A DNA stretch of 49,544 nt from Streptomyces lycii. GTDB taxonomy: Bacteria; Actinomycetota; Actinomycetes; Streptomycetales; Streptomycetaceae. The stretch spans positions 1-49,544 of the forward strand of contig NZ_WHPN01000359.1 of the NCBI RefSeq assembly GCF_009735685.1. The letters are read 5' to 3'. A program made the position numbers and the translations under genes. Under the pieces are notes generated by a model, which was given only the letters and a program-made list of their open reading frames with translations, made no database searches and was not told the origin of the DNA. Shown piece by piece: positions 1 through 8,141 of this stretch. The stretch's first letter is position 1. The number at the start of each line of letters is the position of its first letter.

Positions 1-3000
1 GCCCAGGACCGCAGCGGCAATCCGCGGGTCGGCGACCCGGTCGATCCGGTCACCGGCGAGATGACGGTCGTCCAGACCGACGTCGAACTGCCCGGCGCGC
101 TCCCGCTGACGCTGCGCCGCTCCCACCTGTCCGGCTACCGGGCCGGCACCTGGTTCGGCCCGGGCTGGGCAGCCACCCTCGACCAGCGGCTCGAACTCGA
201 CGAGCAGGGCGCCGTGCTCACCCTCGACGACGGCCGCCTGCTGGTCTACCCGGTGCCGCGGCCCGGCCGGCCCGTCCTGCCGTACGAGGGCGCCCGCTGG
301 CCGCTGACCTGGGACGGCGGGCACGACGGGGCCGTGCGGGTCGAGATGCCGGAGACCGGTGAGACCATGGAGTTCGCGCCGGCCGCCGGCCGGGTGGGCG
401 CGGGCGGCAGCACGGTACTGCCGCTGACCGCCCTCAGCGACCGGCGCGGTGACCGGATCACGTTCGAGTACGCCGCCGACGGCGCGCCCCGCGCGGTGCG
501 CCACAGCGGCGGCCACCTGGTCCGGGTCGCGACCGGCGGCGGCCGGGTGACGGCCCTGAGCCTGGCCGGCGGCGGCCCCGACGGCGACCAGGTCCTGGTC
601 CGGTTCCGCTACGACGCCGCCGGAAACCTCGCCGAGGTCGTCAACTCTTCCGGCCTGCCGCTGCGCTGGTCCTACGACGAGGCGGGCCGGATCACCGGCT
701 GGACCGACCGGAACGGCTGCTGGTACCGGTACGAGTACGACGACCAGAACCGCTGCGTGCGCGCCACCGGCCCGGACGGCACGCTGTCGGCCGCCTTCGA
801 CTACGCCCCGGACGGCCGCACCACGGTCTACACCGATGCCCTCGGCCACCGGCGCCGCTACCACTACAACAGTGCGCGCCAGCTGACGGCCGAGATCGAT
901 CCGTCGGGCGCGGCCACCAGCAGGACGTGGGACCGCCACGACCGGCTGCGGTCGGTCACCGACGCCGGGGGCGCCACCACCCGCCTCGACTACGACCGGG
1001 CCGGCCGGCCGGTGCGGGTGACGTACCCGGACGGCCGGGAGTCCCGGACCGAGTACGACGAGCGGGGTTTGCCGCTGATCGTCACCGGGCCCGACGGCAC
1101 GGTGTGGCGCCAGAGCTACGACGGACGCGGCAACCGCACCTCCGTCACCGACCCGGCCGGCGCCACCACTCGTTTCACCTACGACGCCGCCGGGCACCCC
1201 GCCGCCGTAACCGACGCGCTGGGGCGCACCACCCGCATCACCTGCGACGCGGCCGGCCTGCCGCTGACGGTCACCGACGCGGCCGGTCACACCACCACCG
1301 TCACCCGCGACGCGTTCGGCCGCCCCGTCACCGTCACCGATCCTCTCGGCGCGGTCACCCGTCTGGAGTGGACGGTCGAGGGGAAACCGGCCCGCCGCAC
1401 CGCCCCGGACGGCACCACCGAGTCGTGGACCTGGGACGGCGAGGGCAACTGCACCTCCCACACCGACCCGAACGGCGGCACCACCCGTTTCGAGCACAGC
1501 CACTTCGACCGGCTCGCCGCCCGCACCGGCCCGGACGGGGCGCGCTACGAGTTCGCCCACGACACCGGACTGCGCCTCACCCAGGTCACCAACCCCCAAG
1601 GGCTGACCTGGGACTACGCCTACGACCAGGTCGGCCGGCTGATATCCGAGACCGACTTCGACGGCCGCACCGTCACCTACGCCCACGATGCGGCCGGGCG
1701 CCTGACGGCCCGCACCACTCCGCTCGGCCACCGCATCCGCTACGAACACGACGGCCTCGGCCGCCTGGTGGCCAAGGACGCCGACGGCGTCCGCACCGAG
1801 TACCTCTACGACGCCGCGGGACGCCCCGCAGGCGCCGCCTCGCCCACCTCCAGCCTCACCGTGGAGCGCGACATCCTCGGCCGCGTCCTGGCCGAGACGG
1901 TCGACGGCCGCACCACCCGCTACACCTACGACGCCGTGGGCCGCCGCACCTCCCGCACCACCCCGACCGGTGCGGTCACCGAACTGGCCTACGACGCGGC
2001 GGGCAACCGCACCGCCCTGACCGCCTCCGGCCACACCCTCGCCTTCGCCCACGACGCCCTGGGCCGCGAGCTGGAACGCTCCTTCGGCGCCGCGGGCCGG
2101 CCCGTCACCCTGGCCACCGTCTTCGACGCCCTCGGCCGCCCCACCGAGCAGACCCTGGCCGCGCAGGGCCGCCCCCTGCGCTCCCGCGGCTACGCCTACC
2201 GCCCCGACAGCCACCTCACATCCCTCACCGATCACCTCACCGGCACCACCCGCCACTTCGGCCTGGACCCGGTCGGCCGACCCCTGACCGTGACCGCCGA
2301 GGACTGGTCCGAGACCTACGCCTACGACGCCGCCGGCAACCAGACATCCGCCCACTGGCCCGACGCCGCCCCGCACTCCGAGGTCCGCGGCGAGCGCGCC
2401 TACGACGGCACCCGCCTGACCAGGGCCGGCCACGTCCGCTACACCTACGACGCGGCCGGCCGCACCGTCCTGCGCCAGAAGACCCGCCTGTCCCGCAAGC
2501 CCGAGACCTGGCGCTACGAGTGGGACGCCGAGGACCGCCTGGTCTCCTGCACCACCCCCGACGGCACCGTCTGGCGCTACCGCTACGACCCGCTGGGCCG
2601 CCGCACCGCCAAGCAGCGCATGACCGCCGACGGCGAGACCGCCGAGGAGACCTTGTTCACCTGGGACGGCACCCGCCTGGCCGAGGAGAGCAACACCGCC
2701 ACCCACACCGTCCTGACCTGGGACCACGACGGCCACCGCCCCCTGGCCCAGACCGAACGGCACCTCGACCCCGCCCTCCCCGCCGACCAGGCCGAGACCG
2801 ACCGCCGGTTTTTCGCCATCGTCACCGACCTGGCCGGCACCCCGACCGAACTCGTCGACGAGGCCGGCGAGATCGCCTGGCACACCCGCACCACCCTGTG
2901 GGGCACCACCACCTGGAACCGCGACGCCACGGCGTACACGCCGCTGCGCTTCCCCGGCCAGTACGCCGACGCGGAAACCGGCCTCCACTACAACTACTTC

Positions 3001-3555
3001 CGCCACTACGACCCCGAAACCGGCCGCTACACCACCCCCGACCCCCTTGGTCTGGCCTCCGCCCCCAACCCCGTCACCTACGTTCACAACCCCCACACCT
3101 GGACCGACCCCCTCGGCCTCGCACCCGACTGCGGGAACGGGGACGTCGTGACCGTCTACCGTAAGCAGACCGATCACCCGCTGAGTCAGCGGATACACAT
3201 CGGAGACGGGGGCCAGGTGACGATCACGGGGAACGGAAAGCTCTACCTGAACATGAGCGGAGACATCAGGCACACCACCGAGTACCGCGGTGACGGCGGA
3301 CAGATCGTCGCCTTCGACGTCCCCCGGGCGTACCGCGATGCCGTCAGAGCCGACGCCCTGCCCCAGAACAAGGTCGATGCGGTCCCGGACGGCTCCGCGT
3401 TCACCCGGCAGGAGTGGAAGCAACTCCTCAAGGAGTACCCCGAGATCTCCGATCCCACCAAGGGATCGGATCTCTACGGAATTCCGAACAAACTCATCGA
3501 TCAGCTCAGGAATTCCATTGTCCCCGGCTCCGGACGCGTCGTTCAAGAAGGATGA
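1..3555 (+). CDS. RHS/YD-repeat polymorphic toxin (5' end outside window)
   Basis: The frame is open from base 1, so the N-terminus lies outside the window; 1184 residues are visible. The first residues carry GDPVDPVTGEM, the motif that opens many RHS cores. Dozens of YD repeats (YDAAGR, YDGRGN and similar) follow to about residue 1000. The conserved end of the core comes next: LHYNYFRHYDPETGRYTTPDPLGL, then a second DPLGL near residue 1040. Such cores form a shell that encloses the C-terminal toxin, which is released by cleavage. The last ~144 residues differ in composition and begin DVVTVYRKQTDHP; they include FDVPRAYRDAV and end near SIVPGSGRVV. I take this as the toxin tip. The pattern resembles a class of RHS-associated tips that may be ADP-ribosyltransferase-like, but I cannot assign an activity. 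A probable immunity gene starts 10 bases after the stop. Confidence 0.93.
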   Translation, partial: AQDRSGNPRVGDPVDPVTGEMTVVQTDVELPGALPLTLRRSHLSGYRAGTWFGPGWAATLDQRLELDEQGAVLTLDDGRLLVYPVPRPGRPVLPYEGARWPLTWDGGHDGAVRVEMPETGETMEFAPAAGRVGAGGSTVLPLTALSDRRGDRITFEYAADGAPRAVRHSGGHLVRVATGGGRVTALSLAGGGPDGDQVLVRFRYDAAGNLAEVVNSSGLPLRWSYDEAGRITGWTDRNGCWYRYEYDDQNRCVRATGPDGTLSAAFDYAPDGRTTVYTDALGHRRRYHYNSARQLTAEIDPSGAATSRTWDRHDRLRSVTDAGGATTRLDYDRAGRPVRVTYPDGRESRTEYDERGLPLIVTGPDGTVWRQSYDGRGNRTSVTDPAGATTRFTYDAAGHPAAVTDALGRTTRITCDAAGLPLTVTDAAGHTTTVTRDAFGRPVTVTDPLGAVTRLEWTVEGKPARRTAPDGTTESWTWDGEGNCTSHTDPNGGTTRFEHSHFDRLAARTGPDGARYEFAHDTGLRLTQVTNPQGLTWDYAYDQVGRLISETDFDGRTVTYAHDAAGRLTARTTPLGHRIRYEHDGLGRLVAKDADGVRTEYLYDAAGRPAGAASPTSSLTVERDILGRVLAETVDGRTTRYTYDAVGRRTSRTTPTGAVTELAYDAAGNRTALTASGHTLAFAHDALGRELERSFGAAGRPVTLATVFDALGRPTEQTLAAQGRPLRSRGYAYRPDSHLTSLTDHLTGTTRHFGLDPVGRPLTVTAEDWSETYAYDAAGNQTSAHWPDAAPHSEVRGERAYDGTRLTRAGHVRYTYDAAGRTVLRQKTRLSRKPETWRYEWDAEDRLVSCTTPDGTVWRYRYDPLGRRTAKQRMTADGETAEETLFTWDGTRLAEESNTATHTVLTWDHDGHRPLAQTERHLDPALPADQAETDRRFFAIVTDLAGTPTELVDEAGEIAWHTRTTLWGTTTWNRDATAYTPLRFPGQYADAETGLHYNYFRHYDPETGRYTTPDPLGLASAPNPVTYVHNPHTWTDPLGLAPDCGNGDVVTVYRKQTDHPLSQRIHIGDGGQVTITGNGKLYLNMSGDIRHTTEYRGDGGQIVAFDVPRAYRDAVRADALPQNKVDAVPDGSAFTRQEWKQLLKEYPEISDPTKGSDLYGIPNKLIDQLRNSIVPGSGRVVQEG

Positions 3556-3565
3556 TTCCCACCCG

Positions 3566-4120
3566 ATGATGCACAGCAAGGAAAGTCTGGAGGCGGAGGC
3601 GGAGCGTCTTCGGGGCCGCCCGGCCGCCGAATCGGCTCCGCCCGTCCTCAGCGAGTTCACAGTTGACCTCTCCGGTGCTCCGGCCCGGTACGCCGAGCGT
3701 CTTCGCTCGGTCCTGTCGGCCGCGGTGAGCCTGGGGGCCGCCGCCGACTTCGAGGAGGAGGAACTCCCCACCGAGGGCGTACCGGACTGGTTCGCCGCGG
3801 TCTGCGCACCGGGCGGAGAAGGAGCCCCGGACTTCGCGGGGAACGGGCGCGGCGCGTACGAGTCCCGTACGGGGAGCCGACCGTGGTCGCTCCAGGACTG
3901 GCTCTACCGGTTCGACCCCGATGACGACTCCAGGGGGTGGCAGTGGTGGGACGTCACACGAGCCGGGCCTTCCCGCGTGCACATCTGGGTCGACAGTTGG
4001 GGCGAGTCCTTCTTCGGATGCCAGGAGTTGCGCTGGGCGGCGTACACGGCCGGTGCCCTGTGCGTCGAAGGGCCCGTCGTGCGGCGTTCCGGCGCCTGGG
4101 CGGAGGAAACGCCGGCATGA
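3566..4120 (+). CDS. Probable immunity protein for the RHS toxin
   Basis: This small acidic 184-residue protein has no signal peptide or membrane segment. It starts 10 bases after the RHS toxin stop, the usual place for a cognate immunity gene. A GAAGGA site lies 13 bases before ATG 3566; the adjacent ATG at 3569 is an alternative start. The N-terminal half is charged and helical (RYAERLRSVLSAAVSLGAAADFEEEEL). The second half is rich in aromatics, with WQWWDVTR and VWVDSWGESFFGCQELRWA-like stretches, typical of compact beta-rich immunity folds. I do not recognise a named family; the role is inferred from position, size and acidity. It overlaps the next gene by four bases (ATGA), so the two are probably translated together. 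Confidence 0.75.
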   Translation: MMHSKESLEAEAERLRGRPAAESAPPVLSEFTVDLSGAPARYAERLRSVLSAAVSLGAAADFEEEELPTEGVPDWFAAVCAPGGEGAPDFAGNGRGAYESRTGSRPWSLQDWLYRFDPDDDSRGWQWWDVTRAGPSRVHIWVDSWGESFFGCQELRWAAYTAGALCVEGPVVRRSGAWAEETPA

Positions 4121-4836
4121 CGTCCCGTGAAAGGCCCGCGGACGCTCCGCTGCCCGTGGCGGACCGGCAGGTGAGAGCGCGTTTCACAAAGGAGACCATC
4201 ACGGTGTACCAGGCGTACGCGCCGGCAATAGCCGAGGCCGCGCTCGCCGCCGGCACGTTCGTGGCCCCTTTCAAACGTGAACGGATGACGTGGATCAAGC
4301 CGTCGTTCCTGTGGATGATGCACCGCTCCGGTTGGGCCACCAAGCCGGGGCAGGAGCGGGTCCTCGCCGTAGAAATGACGAGGGAGGGGTTCGAGTGGGC
4401 ACTCGCTCATGCGACTCTCAGCCACTACGCGCCGAAGGTCCACGCCGACGAGCGGACCTGGAAGGAGCAGCTGAGGGCCAGTCCCGTGAGGGTCCAGTGG
4501 GATCCCGAACGTTCGGTCACGCTGCAACCCCTGCCGTACCGCGCCATTCAGATCGGTCTGTCGGGTGAGGCCGTGGAACGGTATGTCGAGAGTTGGATCG
4601 TCCGGATCTCGGATGTCACCGGAACCGCCCGGGCGGTCAACCGCGACGTCACGGCCGGTCGCATCGACGAGGCAGCGGCCGGACTTCCACGGGAGATCCT
4701 GTACCCGCTGCCCGAAGGCATACGCGAACGCATCGGCGGCACACCGGTGGACCAGGGCCCGCCGGGGCCGAGCGCGACACCCTGCCCCTCGCGCGGTGTG
4801 CGGGGCCGTGACCGAGCGCCTTCAGCTGGCGGATAA
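4117..4836 (+). CDS. DUF4291 family protein
   Basis: The 239-residue protein starts at ATG 4117, overlapping the preceding stop, with a strong GGAGGAAA site at 4102-4109. It matches the DUF4291 pattern well: ITVYQAYAPAIAEAA (residues 28-42), FKRERMTWIKPSFLWMMHRSG (52-72), WATKPGQERVLAVEMTREGFEWAL (73-96). The family is widespread in bacteria and also occurs in fungi, but its biochemical role is unknown. The last ~25 residues are proline/arginine-rich and probably disordered. A longer reading starting at 3937 is an overlap artefact, because it would run through the immunity gene. The coupling to the immunity gene is unusual; it may be a passenger or part of the toxin-associated cassette. Confidence 0.9.
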   Translation: MTSRERPADAPLPVADRQVRARFTKETITVYQAYAPAIAEAALAAGTFVAPFKRERMTWIKPSFLWMMHRSGWATKPGQERVLAVEMTREGFEWALAHATLSHYAPKVHADERTWKEQLRASPVRVQWDPERSVTLQPLPYRAIQIGLSGEAVERYVESWIVRISDVTGTARAVNRDVTAGRIDEAAAGLPREILYPLPEGIRERIGGTPVDQGPPGPSATPCPSRGVRGRDRAPSAGG

Positions 4837-4964
4837 GCGCTGTTGTGGGCGGGGCGGGACGGAGCGGTTTGGTTGGCGGACGTGTGATGGTGCCGAGTCC
4901 CGGTGGTCGGCACCCGGCCACGCTGGTTGGCATCGCCCTCGCTCATCCATGCCAGGATTCGAGG

Positions 4965-5759
4965 ATGGAGATGACCGATGTCACGCGTGCGATCGCGGCT
5001 GCGACTTCCATCGCCGCATCGCTCGACCTGCCGACCGACGACGCCATCGTTCTTCACAACTCGAACAAGCTGGCACTGCGGCTGACGCCGTGCGACGTCC
5101 TTGCCCGGGTCGCTCCTGTGGGACAAGAGGTTGCACAGTTCGAAGTCGAGCTCGCTCAGCGGCTCGCCGGGGCCGGTTGCCCGGTGTGTCCCTTGGAGCC
5201 CCGGGCGGACCCGCGTGTGTACACCCGCGATGGCTTCGCAGTGACACTGTGGATCTACTACGAGCCCGTGACACCTCACATCTCACCAGTCGACTACGCC
5301 AAGGCGCTGGAGCAGTTGCACGCTGGCATGCGCGGGGTCGAAGTGCCGGGCCCGAGTTTCACGGACCGGATCACGGAGGCGGAAGGAGTTGTCGCCGACC
5401 CGGATCGCTCGCCGGAGCTCGCCGACGCGGACCGCGTGTTCCTCAGCGGCAGGCTGGCAAGCCTGCGACGAGCGATCGACGACCGCGGCGCCGTGGAGCA
5501 GCTGCTCCACGGTGAGCCGCATCCGGGCAATGTGCTCAGCACGAAGAACGGCCCGTTGTTCATCGACCTCGAGACGTGCTGCCGTGGGCCCGTCGAGTTC
5601 GATCTCGCCCATGTCCCCGAGGCGGTCTGCGAGCACTACCCGAGCGTTGACCAAGGGCTGCTGGACGTGTGCCGGCAGCTCGTCATCGCGATGGTCGCCG
5701 CGTGGCGTTGGGAGCTTGGCGACCAGTTTCCGAATGGGAGGCGATTCGGGGAGGAATAG
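4965..5759 (+). CDS. Aminoglycoside-phosphotransferase-like kinase (APH family)
   Basis: The 264-residue cytoplasmic protein has the eukaryotic-like kinase fold of small-molecule phosphotransferases. The Brenner-type loop is HGEPHPGN (182-189) and the metal-binding segment is FIDLETCCRGPVEFDLAHV (199-217). In classical APH enzymes the loop reads HGDxxxxN, so the catalytic-base position holds Glu; this variant appears to be common in one actinobacterial subgroup and need not mean loss of activity. The substrate cannot be read from sequence (antibiotic, sugar, choline or other). The start is uncertain: ATG 4965 or ATG 4971, neither with a strong ribosome site; in-frame codons back to 4845 are unlikely. 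It is separated by 128 bases from the toxin cassette and converges on the GAF-ANTAR genes. Confidence 0.85.
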   Translation: MEMTDVTRAIAAATSIAASLDLPTDDAIVLHNSNKLALRLTPCDVLARVAPVGQEVAQFEVELAQRLAGAGCPVCPLEPRADPRVYTRDGFAVTLWIYYEPVTPHISPVDYAKALEQLHAGMRGVEVPGPSFTDRITEAEGVVADPDRSPELADADRVFLSGRLASLRRAIDDRGAVEQLLHGEPHPGNVLSTKNGPLFIDLETCCRGPVEFDLAHVPEAVCEHYPSVDQGLLDVCRQLVIAMVAAWRWELGDQFPNGRRFGEE

Positions 5760-6185
5760 CTGCGCCTGCCGCGCGAGGGTCCTCCTTGGCCGACACTCGA
5801 CACCGTGACCGGGCGACTGGATGGTCTGTAGAAATTGCCGGCGCTCAGCCCCGTCACCCCGGCCGTTCATCCGCCCGCTGAAGTGCTCAGCCACGGGGGC
5901 TCACTGACCAGCACTGCTCGGGCGGGGACGGAGAGGACAGGCAGAGGTGCCGCGGGCCCGAACCTTGCGCATGACAGCGGGCGCCTCTTCGAGGTGGGTG
6001 CCGATCATTTCCGGGCATCGCCTCGGGACGGCGGGGAATGCCGGTGACGACGTTGATTGCGTGAGGATCGCCCTTTACGCGTTCACCCGCGTACGGGCGT
6101 TCCCCAGAGCGCTCGACCGAGGCGTAAGGATCTGGTTCGGGGCCCTGGAATGCCGGCAGCCGGTGAGCGGGGCGGGCAAACAGCC
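5760..6185. other. Convergent intergenic region, no gene seen
   Basis: This 426-base gap lies between the APH-like gene (+) and the GAF-ANTAR gene (-). Short open frames occur on both strands but lack family motifs and plausible ribosome sites. A weak inverted pair AGTGCT/AGCACT near 5883-5915 could be a terminator remnant. Nothing else is evident. Confidence 0.5.
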
Positions 6186-6947
6186 TCACTGTTCCGGGAC
6201 ACCGCTCGGGTGGCGAGTTGCCGGATGGGGGATCAGGTTGGTGTCGAAGTCGCCGTCGGCGATCTCGCGGGCGAGCTGTGCGAGCTGACGGTGGTGGGCG
6301 CGGGCGTAGGAGCGGAAGGCGGTGAATGCCTCATCGAGTGAGATGTGCCAGCGTTCCGCGAGGATGCCCTTCACCTGTTCCAGGACGATGCGGCTGGTGA
6401 GGGCGTACTGGAGTTGGGCACGCTCGATGTGACTGTGGTCCAGGGTGCGCTGTTGCAGGATGGCGATGGTCGCAGTGTCGGCCAGTGCCTGAGCAAGGGT
6501 GATGTCCTGTTCACTGAGGGGATCGGGGTCGGTCTGGAACAGGGCGAGTGCGCCAATGACGCGGCCGCGCAGCCGTAGCGGGAGTGCGTTGGTGGCCACG
6601 AAACCGGTCTCGTGAGCATGGGTGGCGAACAGCGGCCAGCTCTCTGTGGTCTTCGGATCGGTGAGATCGATATTGGTGCGTGCCCGACCGCTCTTGTAGC
6701 AGTCCACACAGGGCCCTTGGTCGTGCTGCAGGGCGAAGAGTTCCAGCAGCCGGGTATGTTCGTCGGAGGCGGCGATGGTCTGCAGGACTTCGTGCTGGTC
6801 GGCCAGCAGGATGCCGACCGCCGCCACGTCCAGCAGTTCCATGCAGCGCCCCGAGAGCTGCTGGAGGAAGTCGATGAGGTCGAAGTCGTCCGTCAGGGAG
6901 TCTGCGACCTCCACGAAGACCTCGGTGAGCCGTTGTTCGCGTGGCAT
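6186..6947 (-). CDS. GAF-ANTAR RNA-binding antiterminator-like sensor
   Basis: The 253-residue soluble protein begins MPREQRLTEVFVEVADSL. A GAF-type sensor domain spans about residues 8-165 (LLDVAAVGILLAD, QGPCVDCYKSGRA, GFVATNALPLRLRGRVIGALALF). A C-terminal ANTAR domain follows (about 170-235: TSRIVLEQVKGILAERWHIS, AFTAFRSYARAHHRQL). ANTAR domains bind paired hexaloop RNA hairpins and prevent termination; GAF-ANTAR proteins are common in actinobacteria. A Cys-x-x-Cys in the GAF domain could be redox-sensitive (inference). It is the last gene of a leftward operon: the upstream GAF-ANTAR gene ends 5 bases before this start. Confidence 0.9.
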   Translation of the reverse strand: MPREQRLTEVFVEVADSLTDDFDLIDFLQQLSGRCMELLDVAAVGILLADQHEVLQTIAASDEHTRLLELFALQHDQGPCVDCYKSGRARTNIDLTDPKTTESWPLFATHAHETGFVATNALPLRLRGRVIGALALFQTDPDPLSEQDITLAQALADTATIAILQQRTLDHSHIERAQLQYALTSRIVLEQVKGILAERWHISLDEAFTAFRSYARAHHRQLAQLAREIADGDFDTNLIPHPATRHPSGVPEQ

Positions 6948-6952
6948 GTCGA

Positions 6953-7684
6953 TCAGTCCTTGTCTACGACGGTCGGGGGCGTGCCGTTGCCGTTGTGGTC
7001 CAGGCGGAGCCGCCGGTCCACCACGTCCTGGGAGATCTCGGTGATGGAACGCCCACTGCTGTAGGCATGTGCCCGCAGCCGGAGCAGGGCTTGGGACAGG
7101 GGCAGGGAGAGCTGGACGCTGACCATGCCCGTCGCCTGGTGGATCACGGCGTGCTGCAGCGTGGGCGGGGAGCCGGCCGGGTCCGGACCAGCCACACGTG
7201 ACTCGCCGATGCCCAGGCACCGGGCGGTGAGCGTGTCGGCCAGGATCAGCGCGTCGTCTGCCTGCTGCGCCGTCAGCGGGCCCGGGGTGCGGTGTACGGC
7301 GGTCAGGACACCTGTGCGGATCGCGCCGATCCCCATGGGGAAACAGAAGACCGCCCGGGCCGGCAGGGCGGGGGCCTCCATGACCAGCGCGGGCCAGCGC
7401 GCAAGGCGGACGCCGGCCAGGTCGGGTACCCACACCATCGCGCCGGTACGGGCCGCCTCGAGCCCGGGACCCTCTCCGAGGGTGAGCTGAAGGTCCTCGA
7501 AGCGGCGCGTCGCGGCGTCAGAGCACCACAGGAGCTCGGTGAGGTCGCCCTCGGTGACCAGGGAGACCGCGAGGCCGTCCACGCCCAACGCGGCGGCGCC
7601 GACCGCGGTGACATCGGCGACCTGGCCGGTGCCGTCGTCGGACTGCAGCAGACGCAGAACCCCGACCATGCGGTCACTGATCAC
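6953..7684 (-). CDS. GAF-ANTAR domain regulator, second paralogue
   Basis: The 243-residue protein is read from GTG 7684, which has AAGG at suitable spacing; ATG 7669 is an alternative. An N-terminal GAF-like domain (about 20-150: VGAAALGVDGLAVSLVTEG, LGEGPGLEAARTGAMVWVPDL, RAVFCFPMGIGAIRTGVLTAV) precedes an ANTAR domain (about 180-235: LQHAVIHQATGMVSVQLSLPL, ALLRLRAHAYSSGRSI). It is a diverged partner of the downstream gene with the same layout, 5 bases apart, so the two may act as a pair or heterodimer. The STAS gene lies 64 bases upstream on the same strand. A longer reading to 7804 adds a low-complexity tail without a better start. Confidence 0.87.
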   Translation of the reverse strand: MISDRMVGVLRLLQSDDGTGQVADVTAVGAAALGVDGLAVSLVTEGDLTELLWCSDAATRRFEDLQLTLGEGPGLEAARTGAMVWVPDLAGVRLARWPALVMEAPALPARAVFCFPMGIGAIRTGVLTAVHRTPGPLTAQQADDALILADTLTARCLGIGESRVAGPDPAGSPPTLQHAVIHQATGMVSVQLSLPLSQALLRLRAHAYSSGRSITEISQDVVDRRLRLDHNGNGTPPTVVDKD

Positions 7685-7748
7685 CCACCACCACCTTGTC
7701 CCGGGCTGCCGGGGCGGAGCGGGCTGTTGGCCATGCTTCCCGGCCCCG

Positions 7749-8141
7749 TCACGAGGCCGGCGACGTGGGACGCCCGTCGGCCAGGTCGTCCGCGACGTCG
7801 GCACACGACGCGGATACCAAGGGCCGGTCGTCGAGGAGGAAGCCGGTGGCGGTCAGATTCAGGAGGCGGGTCAGCATCGGGCTCGGGTGCCGCAGACACA
7901 GTGTCCCGCCGACCGTGGTGGTGCGCTGAGACGCGGCCAGGAAGGCGTTGAGACCGCTGACATCGCAGAAGGTGAGGAGAGTCAAGTCGATGTCGACCGT
8001 ACGAATTCCGTCCCCCAGGCAGTTGTCGATCACCCCCCGCACCGAGTGTGCCGTCTCCAGGTCAAGTTCACCCGCCAGGGTGATGGTCGCACGGCTTCCA
8101 CGGTCGCGCCGGTGGAATTTCAAGCTTGTGAGAACAGGCAT
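7749..8141 (-). CDS. STAS-domain anti-sigma factor antagonist
   Basis: This 130-residue single-domain protein fits the SpoIIAA/RsbV family: ATITLAGELDLETAHSVRGVI near residues 18-38, and the phosphorylation loop TFCDVSGLNAFLAA at about 57-70, whose Ser in DVSGLN is the usual target of an anti-sigma kinase. In known systems the unphosphorylated antagonist binds the anti-sigma factor and frees the sigma factor. GAGG sits four bases before the ATG. It is the first gene of the leftward STAS / GAF-ANTAR / GAF-ANTAR group and is followed 1.6 kb to the right by a SigB/F-type sigma gene, the likely functional target. No RsbW/SpoIIAB kinase is encoded in the window. Confidence 0.92.
   Translation of the reverse strand: MPVLTSLKFHRRDRGSRATITLAGELDLETAHSVRGVIDNCLGDGIRTVDIDLTLLTFCDVSGLNAFLAASQRTTTVGGTLCLRHPSPMLTRLLNLTATGFLLDDRPLVSASCADVADDLADGRPTSPAS

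Noticed and set aside
927..3164. 745-residue open frame on + inside the RHS gene
   Set aside because: It is arginine/histidine/proline-rich, a typical shifted-frame shadow of YD-repeat coding DNA, with no domain.
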